Positions 1 to 8,591 of a stretch of DNA of 64,000 nucleotides are shown here, piece after piece. This stretch comes from Petrotoga sp. 9PWA.NaAc.5.4. Lineage in GTDB: Bacteria > Thermotogota > Thermotogae > Petrotogales > Petrotogaceae. The notes under the pieces are model-generated. The model searched no databases and was not told the origin of the DNA. It saw only the letters and a list, made by a program, of their open reading frames with translations. The DNA is taken from NCBI RefSeq assembly GCF_002895485.1, contig NZ_AZRK01000002.1:62001-126000 (forward strand), read 5' to 3'. Within the stretch, counting starts at the first letter, position 1. Each line of letters opens with the position of its first letter. The translations under genes and the position numbers were made by a program.

Positions 1-588
1 TATATATATTACGCTGTTGGACAAACTATAGAAGATATAGAAAAGTTACCTCAAATGGAGGCAATAAGAGATAAAGGTTATGAAGTTTTGTATTTAACAG
101 ATGAAATAGACGAATTTTTAATAAAATTAATGCATGATTACCAAGGAAAAGAGTTTAAATCGATAAGTAGTGCAGACATTAAAGATGAAAATATTCAAAA
201 AAAGCAAGAAGAAAGTAAAGATTTACTAAGCAAGATAAAAGAACATTTAAAAGATAAAGTAAAAGAAGTTAGACTGACGAATAAACTTAAAGAATCGCCC
301 GCTTGTATAGTGAGTGCGAATGAAGCGATATCTTTAAAAATGGAAAGAACGTTGAAAAATTTAGAGCAATTGCCCTTTGAAGCAGAAAAAGTTTTAGAAT
401 TGAACCCCAACCATGAGATTTTTAGGATTTTGCAAGAAATTTATCAAAAAGATCCAGATTCGCAAGAGTTAAAAGATTATTCAGAGATATTGTATAACCA
501 AGCCTTACTAAGAGAAGGGTTAGATATAGATGACAAACATCAATTTGCTAAATTGATAACAGATTTGATAGTAAAAGCTAACAAATAA
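1..588 (+). CDS. htpG: HtpG (Hsp90 chaperone), C-terminal part, 5' end outside the window
   Basis: Open from the first base in frame 1, giving the last 195 residues of a bacterial Hsp90. The reading starts YYAVGQTIEDIEKLP and continues through a typical HtpG C-terminal region: the stretch GYEVLYLTDEIDEF, then a lysine/glutamate-rich linker, then the dimerisation domain with NPNHEIFRILQ and the tail DLIVKANK. Hsp90 is an ATP-dependent cytosolic chaperone. The N-terminal ATPase domain and most of the middle domain lie upstream, so the start cannot be seen. A good intrinsic terminator follows the stop immediately, so this is the end of its transcription unit. Confidence 0.95.
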   Translation, partial: YIYYAVGQTIEDIEKLPQMEAIRDKGYEVLYLTDEIDEFLIKLMHDYQGKEFKSISSADIKDENIQKKQEESKDLLSKIKEHLKDKVKEVRLTNKLKESPACIVSANEAISLKMERTLKNLEQLPFEAEKVLELNPNHEIFRILQEIYQKDPDSQELKDYSEILYNQALLREGLDIDDKHQFAKLITDLIVKANK

Positions 589-610
589 GCCGCTCAGAAA
601 GAGCGGCTTT
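589..610 (+). terminator. Intrinsic terminator after htpG
   Basis: A perfect 7-bp GC-rich stem, GCCGCTC / GAGCGGC, with the loop AGAAA follows directly after the htpG TAA. A short T run comes after it (TTT, then a mixed T-rich stretch). It sits between convergent genes, htpG and galM, and could serve both strands. Confidence 0.85.
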
Positions 611-614
611 CGTA

Positions 615-1691
615 TCATTTTATTAAAAATTTGTATACTGTTACCGATTGATATACTTCATCGGGTTTCAAAACTGTTGAAGGGAAATTAGGTTTGTTAG
701 GAGAGTCAGGAAAATGTTGAGTTTCTACAGCAAATCCAGAATATTTAGCATAAAATTTTCCTTCTTTTCCCCACGTATTAACCTTGTTACCTGTGTAAAA
801 TTGCAATCCTGGCTCAGTTGTGTATATTTCCATAATTCTTCCACTAATAGGTTCTTCTACTCTTGCCGCTAATCCAAAAACATTTTGTTTTTTATTAAGA
901 ACAAAATTATGGTCAAAACCTTTTGAAGAATCACCTTCTAATTTTTCAATCTGATTTCCAATGATTTTAGAGGTTGTGAAGTCAAAAGGTGTACCTTTTA
1001 CAGACTTAATTTCACCAGTAGGAATTAAAGAAGCGTTTACTGGTGTATAGTTGTCAGCTTCTAATAATAATTTATGTTCAAGAATATTACCGTTGCCTTC
1101 TCCTGCTAAATTAAAATAACTATGGTTAGTTAAATTAATAATAGTTGTTTTATCAGTAGTAGCGTAATAACAAATCTTTAACTCATTATTGTTGGTTAAA
1201 GTATAGGTTATGCTTGCTTTTAAATTTCCAGGGTATCCTTCATCCCCGTCGTGACTTAAATATTTAAATCGAATTGATGGACCTTCTGGTGATAACATAG
1301 GAATAGCTTGAAATACATGTTTTTGAAAACCTTTTAAACCACCATGCAAGTGATTAGAACCGTCATTTTGTGCCAAAGTGTAAGTTTTTCCATTCAATAC
1401 AAATTGTCCATTAGCAATCCTATTGGCGTATCTTCCAACAGTTGCCCCAAAATAAGGATTTTGAGGGGTGAACTTCTCATAATCACTAACAGAATCAAAT
1501 CCCAAAACTATATCTTCTAAATACCCTTTTTTATCAGGGACATATAATCCCACCAATGTAGCACCATAATTAGTAATTTTAGCTATTAGTCCGTTGTTGT
1601 TAGTTAAAGTGAATAATTCTACCGGAATTCCTTCTGTAGTTATCCCCCACGGAGAGTTTAGTATCTTTTGGATGATTGAACCATTCTCCAT
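615..1691 (-). CDS. galM: Aldose 1-epimerase (galactose mutarotase)
   Basis: 358 residues, the normal length for GalM. The enzyme interconverts alpha and beta anomers of galactose or glucose in the cytosol. Family landmarks are visible: GRYANR (about 86-91), HGGLKGF (116-122), the catalytic histidine in NHSYFNL (His190) and the catalytic glutamate in ETQHFPDS (Glu323). The ATG is preceded by GGAGGCGGTAAC at good spacing. It lies head-to-tail downstream of the PglX-like gene with 21 bp between them, so the two may be co-transcribed. There are no galK or galT neighbours in the window, so its sugar pathway is not indicated by context. Confidence 0.95.
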   Translation of the reverse strand: MENGSIIQKILNSPWGITTEGIPVELFTLTNNNGLIAKITNYGATLVGLYVPDKKGYLEDIVLGFDSVSDYEKFTPQNPYFGATVGRYANRIANGQFVLNGKTYTLAQNDGSNHLHGGLKGFQKHVFQAIPMLSPEGPSIRFKYLSHDGDEGYPGNLKASITYTLTNNNELKICYYATTDKTTIINLTNHSYFNLAGEGNGNILEHKLLLEADNYTPVNASLIPTGEIKSVKGTPFDFTTSKIIGNQIEKLEGDSSKGFDHNFVLNKKQNVFGLAARVEEPISGRIMEIYTTEPGLQFYTGNKVNTWGKEGKFYAKYSGFAVETQHFPDSPNKPNFPSTVLKPDEVYQSVTVYKFLIK

Positions 1692-1712
1692 ATGTTACCG
1701 CCTCCAATATAA

Positions 1713-4658
1713 TTAAAGATTTTTAAAAAATTTCTTTTTATTTTTCAATACCCCATCTTCAATATTTATATCAAAATTTTTTGAGCTTATTGTTGTTAAG
1801 ACTTCTTTTTTATTTTTAAATGTTTTATGATTTTTTAAAAACTCCAAAATATTCATTTTTGTAATTTCAGTTAAATTGTGAAAATGAATAAAAAAACAAC
1901 AGTTCCTTAACCCAATTTTCCACACCAAAGGAACATTTTTATATAATTTTTCATGATTTTCAAGATACTCTTTAATTATATATTCTCTTAGATTCATATG
2001 AAGAAGATTTTCAATTAAGCTAATTTCTTCTTCTTTAAACAAAGAATATAAAAAATGTTCTTCATTATTTTTATCAAAGCCCATAGGAATAAAACCTTTT
2101 GAAGAATTTAAAAGATAATGTTGTATCTCATAATCTATTTTTAAAATAGCTAATTCTTTTGAAAGCTTATCATCATTATGGAACTCTTTAAAAACGCTAA
2201 TAGGATTGCAAGAAGTTTCTTCGCACATATTTTCTATATTATTTAGGTAAGCTTTTTTGTGTTGCCTTTGATTATTTTTATTATTTTGATTAAACTGGAC
2301 TTGAATAATTGACATTTTTTCACTATAAAAATCTTTCAAAACTTTTTCTATATATTTTATATCTTCAGAACTTAAAGCCATTTCTATCAAAAAATCCTCT
2401 TTAATTAGAGATACCAAAGAAGGTAAAAAGTTAAAATCTTTTTTGTCAACTATAGGATAAAAAGCCCACGGAACCTTTTCACTCGAGTATATTTCTTGGA
2501 AGTTTTTTACATTCAGATTGTACAACTTTAATATTAAAATATCTATTAATCCTTCAGAAAGCAAAAGGTAAGTATCAAGAGCGTTTTTAGTATAAACAAA
2601 CTCAGAAAATTTAGAAACATTTTTTATAAGATCTTTGTTAAAATGCCATTCTGTAGGATATATCTCGGTATTTTGTTTTTTAATAGTGATATTCAACTTA
2701 GAAAGTATCTCCAAATTTTTTGTTTCAACACTTTTTTTAAAGATACTTTCTGGAATAGGTAACTTTTTCAGATCTCCTACTTCAAGGTCAACGCTTCCGG
2801 CAATAAACCTTTCAAGATAAGAAAAAAGACTATTGTTAAGTATTCCCAAAAATCTAAATATTAAAGCGTCATTCTTAAAAAATATTGAGCTTCCTTTACA
2901 ATCAAACAAAAAATTTTCAGGTAAATATCTAAAAGTTGAGCCTTTAGAAGTAGTCATCGTATAGGTTATACCTTTTTTAAAATAATATTTTTTATTTGGA
3001 AGGTTGTTTCCCATATTATTTAAAAGATTGTAATTCTCTTCATCAAAAGCAATAACCCACCATAGATTGCCATACCATTTGTTGTAAGGTCCACCTTTAG
3101 CATATGGTACCCATTTTTTATGATCTTCGTTGTAATTAAAACTAATATCATCTCTTTTTACTTCCCAAAAATATCTTAAAAACTTTTTGTTATCGCCTGT
3201 AGCTATACCTTGTCTTACATCTGCAAACTTATTCAAAGGTTTATATTCAAATATTGATAAGATTTCATCACTTATCCAATATATAAAAGGATATCTTGGA
3301 ACTTTTAAAAACCTATTTTTATCTACATGGTATACATATCGTGAAATATATTCTTGATTTCTTTTTTTCCATATTTCCATTAGAGCATGTTTTTTTGAGT
3401 CTTTTCTCTTGAAAGACGTTAAATCTATGAATTCTCCAAAATCTTCTCCTGATGTCTTTTTTAAGACAAACATCGCAGTATCAATAAGAGCTTCTTCAAA
3501 AACTCCCCCTAAATCGAAATGAACTAATTTATCTATATTAAAATTATCAATTATAAATTTTCTAGTTTTTTCATAACTACTTATAAACATAAAAGTTTGA
3601 GGTGTTATCATGCCAACAAAACCTTCGTTTTTCAAAAGTTCGTAGCTTTTTATTATAAAGCAGGCATATAGGTTTTTTCTAAATTTTTTGTAATCTTGAT
3701 CTATATATTTTTTGAGTTGCTCATCATAATCAGACGAGTCTATATACGGAGGATTTGTTAATACTATATCATATTTAAGAGATAAAATTTCTATTAGTTT
3801 AATCAAATCTTTGTCTTCCAGCCTTAAATCTTTTATAAGGGTTAGATCTTTTTTTGTGATTAAACTTCCTAATACTTCTAACTTTTCAAGAAGTCCAATA
3901 TCGCTATTTTGTTTGAAAACTATAGCGATATTAGGTTCTATAGGTTCTCTTACGCCATCTTCTAAAATCTTTAACTTTAAAATCTTTCTTGTAATTTCGG
4001 CAGCTTTGCTATCTTTATCAACTCCATATAAATTCTTTGAAATAATATTTTGACAGGCTTTTTTAGAAGAATAACCTCTATTTAAATAAGCTTCTTTTAA
4101 AGAATCATACAAAGCAATAATAAAGTTTCCGCATCCACAAGCCGGATCTATAATTTTTATGGTTTCAATATCAAAATTAGTATTATTTGCATAATGTTTG
4201 ACAAAAGTATTCTCTATTAAGTATTCAACGATCCAATCTGGAGTATAAAATTGTGACGTAACTTCTGAATTATTTTTAGAATCGTGATTGTAATGTTCAT
4301 AACTCCAAGCGATTATTTCTTCTTTTTTCCAGTCTTCAGTTTGTACTGTATTGAGTATTTTTGATGCTTCTTCAATAAATTCGCATGAGATTTTGCCTTC
4401 AATTTCCATTATGTTATAGAAGTATCCAAGAGTTTCATTCAAAAAACATATGCGAGAAAAAAATATATTTAAAAGGTTTTGCATAGAATTTTGATTATTA
4501 AAGATTTTTTGAGAATCTTTCGTTAGACCCTTTACCTCTAAAATTTTTATAAAAACTAAACTCAACATGACCTGTAGGGAAAGGTCTTGATCATTTGTAA
4601 TATATTGATTAATCAGATTTTTTAAATCTAAAATCATCTTTTTAACAGAATTATTCAA
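1713..4658 (-). CDS. Solitary PglX/Eco57I-like adenine-specific DNA methyltransferase
   Basis: 981 residues, with a TTG start 6 bp after GGAGG. The N-terminal ~130 residues are helical with no PD-(D/E)XK nuclease motif that I can see. An N6-adenine methyltransferase core follows: SAM-binding DPACGCGNF (171-179) and catalytic NPPY (302-305). The middle region contains RQGIATGDNKKFLRYFWEV (about 480-500) and KWVPYAKGGPYNKWYGN, which resemble the target-recognition region of BREX PglX and type IIG/Eco57I enzymes. PglX is the modification methylase of BREX phage defence, but no BREX partner (BrxA/B/C/L, PglZ) is in the window. It could be a stand-alone methylase, a type IIG enzyme with an unrecognised nuclease, or an orphan left from a defence locus. 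Confidence 0.75.
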   Translation of the reverse strand: MNNSVKKMILDLKNLINQYITNDQDLSLQVMLSLVFIKILEVKGLTKDSQKIFNNQNSMQNLLNIFFSRICFLNETLGYFYNIMEIEGKISCEFIEEASKILNTVQTEDWKKEEIIAWSYEHYNHDSKNNSEVTSQFYTPDWIVEYLIENTFVKHYANNTNFDIETIKIIDPACGCGNFIIALYDSLKEAYLNRGYSSKKACQNIISKNLYGVDKDSKAAEITRKILKLKILEDGVREPIEPNIAIVFKQNSDIGLLEKLEVLGSLITKKDLTLIKDLRLEDKDLIKLIEILSLKYDIVLTNPPYIDSSDYDEQLKKYIDQDYKKFRKNLYACFIIKSYELLKNEGFVGMITPQTFMFISSYEKTRKFIIDNFNIDKLVHFDLGGVFEEALIDTAMFVLKKTSGEDFGEFIDLTSFKRKDSKKHALMEIWKKRNQEYISRYVYHVDKNRFLKVPRYPFIYWISDEILSIFEYKPLNKFADVRQGIATGDNKKFLRYFWEVKRDDISFNYNEDHKKWVPYAKGGPYNKWYGNLWWVIAFDEENYNLLNNMGNNLPNKKYYFKKGITYTMTTSKGSTFRYLPENFLFDCKGSSIFFKNDALIFRFLGILNNSLFSYLERFIAGSVDLEVGDLKKLPIPESIFKKSVETKNLEILSKLNITIKKQNTEIYPTEWHFNKDLIKNVSKFSEFVYTKNALDTYLLLSEGLIDILILKLYNLNVKNFQEIYSSEKVPWAFYPIVDKKDFNFLPSLVSLIKEDFLIEMALSSEDIKYIEKVLKDFYSEKMSIIQVQFNQNNKNNQRQHKKAYLNNIENMCEETSCNPISVFKEFHNDDKLSKELAILKIDYEIQHYLLNSSKGFIPMGFDKNNEEHFLYSLFKEEEISLIENLLHMNLREYIIKEYLENHEKLYKNVPLVWKIGLRNCCFFIHFHNLTEITKMNILEFLKNHKTFKNKKEVLTTISSKNFDINIEDGVLKNKKKFFKNL

Positions 4659-4729
4659 AAAACTTCCTCCTAAAAGCTATTCTTTTTTAATTATGATACC
4701 ATTTATTTTCTTAAATTATAATACAGCGC

Positions 4730-5090
4730 ATCCAACTTTTTGTAGAAGGGAAATGGCAGAGCCCTTCCCCTCTTTTTCGTTACATGTAGCGAAAAAGTTA
4801 AAGAAATCAAGAATTATATAGGATTTTAGAAATAAAGTGTTTTTAAAAATAAGTATTTGAATTTATGACGGGGTCAGGGCAGAGCCCTCTCCCCTCTTTA
4901 GCTACATGTAGCGAAGAAGTTAAAAAAATTCTTAGTTAGACAGGAACTTTAGAAATGATAATTTTCAGAAAATGAGCATTTGAATTTAAAATGGGTCCAG
5001 GGCAGAGCCCTTCCCCTCTCTTTCGTTATACGTAGCGAAAAAGTTAAAGAAATCAAGAATTATATAGGATTTTACAAACGAAGATAAAAA
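4730..5090 (+). repeat. Tandem array of three repeat-family modules, period 123 bp
   Basis: Three copies of the intergenic module. The core GGCAGAGCCC occurs at 4755, 4878 and 5001, an exact spacing of 123 bp. Each is followed by the C-rich arm and a second hairpin such as TTCGTTACATGTAGCGAA. Internal copies of TTTAGAAAT separate the modules. The 490-bp gap holds no gene. This array runs opposite to both flanking minus-strand genes, the only unambiguous exception to the orientation rule seen elsewhere. The outer ends are not sharp. Confidence 0.8.
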
Positions 5091-5106
5091 TATAATAACC
5101 AAAAAT

Positions 5107-5128
5107 AAAAAGGGCTTTAAGCCCTTTT
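5107..5128 (-). terminator. Intrinsic terminator after the FMN-binding gene
   Basis: A symmetrical hairpin, AAAAGGGC ... GCCCTTTTT, lies about 20 bp beyond the stop of the minus-strand FMN-binding gene. Read on the minus strand the stem is followed by a T run. Confidence 0.8.
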
Positions 5129-5148
5129 TGTTTTAATAAAAAATTAAC

Positions 5149-5865
5149 TTAAAATTTAAATCCCGCTTTTTCCATCGCATCCTCAACAGCTTCCATCCAC
5201 ATATTTGAGCTACTGGTTGCACCTGTGTATATATCAACAGGAAGACTACCTTTTTCTAATATTTTTTTTGCTATTTCTTCTTTTGCTTGATGGAAAGGTT
5301 CGTATGGATAGCTATCCTTTTCTTTAGGTTTTACCGTGTTATATATATCTTGATACTCATTTAAAACTACTTCCGTTATTTTTCCTTCTTTTACAATTAT
5401 TATTGCATTAGCTCTATCATTTCTTGAAGATATTTGAGAGTGACCAACGTAAATGCCATCTATTACTCCTTCAAAACCTTCAGCTCTCTTTAGCGCTCTT
5501 TCAACAGCTTGAATTGCCATTTCAGAAGAGTGAGTTGCACCTGTAAATACGTCTATTTCAGAACCATTTACTTCGACAAATCTCTTTGGCAACTCTTTCA
5601 TAGCTTCTTGCCATGGTTGCCATGGATAATTTTCGTCTTTAGGTAATCCTGTAGGAATATTGATTTCTTCAAGTATGACTTCAACAATTTTCCCTTTTTT
5701 TATCTTTACAACAGCTTTTGTGTAAGTTCTATCAGATGCATCAGAATATCCAATGTAAGTTCCGTCTTTCCAAGAATTGTTAGATTTTCCGAAAATTGCC
5801 GAAAAACTCGAAGACATAAACAAAGAAACAATTAACATTACAAAAAATATTCTTTTTACCTTCAT
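5149..5865 (-). CDS. Secreted protein with two FMN-binding (flavinylation) domains
   Basis: 238 residues. A signal peptide is evident (basic MKVKR, hydrophobic core to about residue 23), with no lipobox cysteine. Two copies of the FMN_bind domain follow, each beginning DGTYIGYS or DGIYVGHS and ending in the ApbE flavinylation motif: TGATHSS (108-114) and TGATSSS (214-220). In this family the last threonine or serine of the motif carries covalent FMN attached by ApbE, and such proteins carry electrons outside the membrane (as in RnfG, NqrC and fumarate-reductase partners). No ApbE, membrane quinone module or flavin reductase is beside it, so the electron donor and acceptor are unknown. It starts with ATG close to an element of the intergenic repeat family. 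Confidence 0.85.
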   Translation of the reverse strand: MKVKRIFFVMLIVSLFMSSSFSAIFGKSNNSWKDGTYIGYSDASDRTYTKAVVKIKKGKIVEVILEEINIPTGLPKDENYPWQPWQEAMKELPKRFVEVNGSEIDVFTGATHSSEMAIQAVERALKRAEGFEGVIDGIYVGHSQISSRNDRANAIIIVKEGKITEVVLNEYQDIYNTVKPKEKDSYPYEPFHQAKEEIAKKILEKGSLPVDIYTGATSSSNMWMEAVEDAMEKAGFKF

Positions 5866-5901
5866 CCTCTTTCATCCTCCTTTGATTTGAAAAACATGTT
5901 T

Positions 5902-6103
5902 GCTTTAGAAATTATAAAATCTGCCTTTTATATATTGTTTAGAGTTAAATTTTTATAAAAATAACTCCATAACTCTAATATTTACTAACTATGAATTTCT
6001 TTAACTTCTTCGGTATTTGTACCGAAGGGAAGAGGAGAGGACTTCGCCCTGAGCCCATTATAAATTCAAAATATTATTTTTCAAAACGCTCTATTTCTAA
6101 AGT
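5902..6103 (-). repeat. MITE-like intergenic element, full length (202 bp)
   Basis: Bounded by GCTTTAGAAAT (5902-5912) and ATTTCTAAAGT (6093-6103). It is in the reverse orientation relative to the plus strand. Its hairpin is TTCGGTA...TACCGAA, whereas other copies have TTCGCTA...TAGCGAA: a compensatory change. It lies in the divergent gap between the FMN-binding gene and the purine region. Confidence 0.8.
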
Positions 6104-6363
6104 GTCTATTTGAAAAAACAAATTTTTCAAATTACAAAAATCACAAATATTATAAAAACGAACTTCCAACTTTCATATTGGAAAGGATAAGAAGAAAAGG
6201 CTTTAAGTAGCAAAATAGTAGAAAAAGATCAGATCTTATAACTCAAAAAATTAAAAAAATGTGATAATTTCTCGTTTAAAATTATAACAAATAGTATTAC
6301 AATTGTCAATATTAATAAGTTAAACGAAAGTAAAGTCAGTAATTTGCTTTTTAAAATAATAAA

Positions 6364-6412
6364 AGGATATTTTTAAAATTATTAAATATACTTAATTAAA
6401 AAGAAATATCCT
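6364..6412. promoter_or_regulatory. Inverted repeats in the leader of the purine region
   Basis: In the otherwise featureless A+T-rich stretch 6104-6625 there is a 9-bp inverted repeat, AGGATATTT (6364-6372) and AAATATCCT (6404-6412). Separately, TCGTTTAA (6272-6279) pairs with TTAAACGA (6320-6327). The 9-mer TAAACGAAA (6321-6329) recurs inverted as TTTCGTTTA (6462-6470), inside the promoter spacer. These are candidate operator sites and no regulator is identified. I see no gene and no riboswitch I recognise in this gap. Confidence 0.35.
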
Positions 6413-6454
6413 AAATTAAAAGTAATTAATAACTTTTAAATCTTTAAAAATCAT

Positions 6455-6484
6455 TTTACAATTTCGTTTAGAAAGTAGTATAAT
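6455..6484 (+). promoter_or_regulatory. Sigma-70 type promoter for the PLP enzyme / purine region
   Basis: TTTACA (6455-6460), an 18-bp spacer, then a perfect TATAAT (6479-6484). The ATG at 6626 is about 140 bp downstream, leaving a long untranslated leader. The spacer contains TTTCGTTTA, an inverted copy of a motif further upstream, so a repressor could act here. Confidence 0.6.
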
Positions 6485-6625
6485 ATTCAGAAAACAAAGT
6501 TATTTAATTGGTAAAAAAATTTGAGGTATCTTAAATATTTTTAGCCACTTTGAAAATTAATAATTTTTAAAAAAGAAAGTTTGAATTTTTAATTGAGTAA
6601 TAATTTTTTTAATTGGAGGTTAATC

Positions 6626-8095
6626 ATGATTGATTTAACAGTAAATGAAGAGGTTTTAGTTAAGGTTTTAGAAAGGGCAAAAGAAAAGAACATAATTATT
6701 CCAACAATAGAACAGATGAGGAATCCTGAATTAATACCTCAAAAAATAAGAAATGAATTAAAAAATATAGGTTTGTGGGATATTAATTCATACAATCTGT
6801 TTAGAATAACCTGGAAAAATGAACCTAAAGAAAAAGGTGGATTATTTGGAAAGGTCAACTATATGGAATTGCCACCCGAACTTACAGGGGTTAAAGCTCG
6901 GATAGTAGCGCTAGTAGGAAAGTGGTTTCCAACGGGATCGCATAAGGTTGGTGCGACTTTTGGATGCTTGGTTCCAAAGTTAGTAACAGGACAATTTGAT
7001 CCTACTACACAAAAAGCTGTTTGGCCTTCTACAGGTAATTATTGTCGTGGAGGAGCTTATAACGCACAACTTTTAGGATGTGAATCTATAGCTATATTAC
7101 CAGAAGGTATGAGTAAAGAAAGGTTTGAATGGCTTTCTAAGGTTGCTGGAGAGGTTATAAGTACTCCTGGCAGCGAAAGTAATGTCAAAGAAATTTTCGA
7201 TAAGTGTAATGAGCTAAAAGCCAAATTTGGAGATAAAATTGTTGTTTTTAATCAGTTTGATGAAATGGGAAACAGATTATGGCATCATGAAGTAACAGGG
7301 TATGCGATGCGAGAAGTGTTAACAGAATTAATGGGTGAAAACGATAAGTTAAGTGGCGCAGTTTTTACTTCTGGCTCTTCTGGGACTATGGGATCTGGTG
7401 AGTATTTAAAAGAGATCTTTCCAAATAGTAAGTTAGCTGTTGGTGAAGCTTTACAATGTCCTACTCTATTGTATAACGGATATGGGGCCCACAGGATCGA
7501 AGGCATCGGGGATAAACATGTCCCGTGGATTCACAACGTGAAAAATACTGATATGGTAATAGATATCGATGATAATGATGCTATTAATTTAATAAGACTT
7601 TTTAACGAACCTGCTGGTAAAAAATTTTTGAAAAAACAAGGTGTTAATTCCGAATTGGTTGAAAATCTTTCTTGTTTAGGGATTTCTTCTATAGCGAATA
7701 CCCTTGGTGCTATCAAATTTTCTAAATATTACGAATTAACTGAGAACGATATCGTTATGACTGTGTTCACAGATTCAATGGAGTTATATGGTTCAAGACT
7801 TCAAGAATTAAGAAATCAGTATGGAGAGTACAGTGAAAAGCAAGCAGCTATAGATTACTTTGAGCATCTTATAGGTATAAAAACTGATTATATGCAGGAA
7901 CTTAACTATAACGATAGAAAAAGGATTCACAATTTGAAATATTATACATGGATTGAACAACAAGGCAAAGATTTGAGTGAATTGAATGAACAATGGTACA
8001 ACAGCGAAGAATATTGGGGACATTTATCAGAAATTGTCGAGAAAATAGATGCGTTAATAATGAACTTTAACGAAAGGACAGGCTTACTGAAGTAA
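6626..8095 (+). CDS. PLP-dependent fold-type-II enzyme (cysteine synthase/TrpB-like), substrate unknown
   Basis: 489 residues. The start is the ATG at 6626, which has GGAGG 6 bp upstream; an in-frame start 33 bp earlier has no such site. The protein is a fold-type-II (beta family) PLP enzyme: Schiff-base lysine in TGSHKVGA (Lys107), substrate-loop-like STGNYCRGGAYNAQ (about 135-148) and a glycine-rich phosphate loop, SGSSGTMGSG. It is longer than cysteine synthase and has a C-terminal extension. It stands alone upstream of the purine operon, separated from it by a repeat array. By context it could deaminate a small amino acid released by purine breakdown, the job of 2,3-diaminopropionate ammonia-lyase YgeX in related clusters, but its sequence does not look like YgeX. 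This role is inference. Confidence 0.75.
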   Translation: MIDLTVNEEVLVKVLERAKEKNIIIPTIEQMRNPELIPQKIRNELKNIGLWDINSYNLFRITWKNEPKEKGGLFGKVNYMELPPELTGVKARIVALVGKWFPTGSHKVGATFGCLVPKLVTGQFDPTTQKAVWPSTGNYCRGGAYNAQLLGCESIAILPEGMSKERFEWLSKVAGEVISTPGSESNVKEIFDKCNELKAKFGDKIVVFNQFDEMGNRLWHHEVTGYAMREVLTELMGENDKLSGAVFTSGSSGTMGSGEYLKEIFPNSKLAVGEALQCPTLLYNGYGAHRIEGIGDKHVPWIHNVKNTDMVIDIDDNDAINLIRLFNEPAGKKFLKKQGVNSELVENLSCLGISSIANTLGAIKFSKYYELTENDIVMTVFTDSMELYGSRLQELRNQYGEYSEKQAAIDYFEHLIGIKTDYMQELNYNDRKRIHNLKYYTWIEQQGKDLSELNEQWYNSEEYWGHLSEIVEKIDALIMNFNERTGLLK

Positions 8096-8109
8096 CTTTA
8101 ATATTAAGA

Positions 8110-8580
8110 ATTTTAGAAATGGAAAATTTTCTAAAAACGAAGTTTTGAATTTTAAATGAGTTCTGGGCGGAGCCCTCTCCCCCTTCTTCGCTACAAGTAG
8201 CGAAAAAGTTAAAGAAATTAAGAATTAGTGAGAATTATGTAGAGACTTTAGAAAATATAATTTTTCAGAAAATAAGCATTTGAATTTATAGCGGGTCCAG
8301 GGCGGAGCCCTTTCCCCCTTCTTCGCTACAAGTAGCGAAAAAGTTAAAGAAATAAAGAATTAGTGGGAATTATGTAGAGACTTTAGAAAATATAATTTTT
8401 CAGAAAATAAGCATTTGAATTTATAGCGGGTCCAGGGCGGAGCCCTTTCCCCCTTCTTCGCTATAAGAAGCGAAAAAGTTAAAGAAATTAAGAATAGGTC
8501 AAAATTAAAATAGTGGAGGTATTTTTGAAAAACATAAATTTAAAAAAATTTATAAAATATAAGTTTCATAATTTCTAAGG
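8110..8580 (+). repeat. MITE-like element with three tandem modules, period 135 bp
   Basis: Left end ATTTTAGAAAT (8110-8120) and right end ATTTCTAAGG (8571-8580). The core GGGCGGAGCCC occurs at 8165, 8300 and 8435, exactly 135 bp apart. Copies one and two carry a perfect hairpin, TTCGCTACAAGTAGCGAA, and copy three a variant. The whole gap between the PLP gene and the threonine-synthase-like gene is this array. Its right end overlaps the AAGGAGG ribosome binding site of the next gene. Confidence 0.85.
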
Positions 8581-8591
8581 AGGACCTTATT

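Noticed and set aside
4730-5090. Evenly spaced repeats at 123 bp considered as a CRISPR array.
   Set aside because: The repeat unit is the whole 123 bp and the parts between the hairpins are also similar; there are no unique spacers and no cas genes.
6104-6625. A purine or other riboswitch in the long leader.
   Set aside because: I found no conserved aptamer sequence of the purine, PreQ1 or molybdenum-cofactor types; only short inverted repeats.
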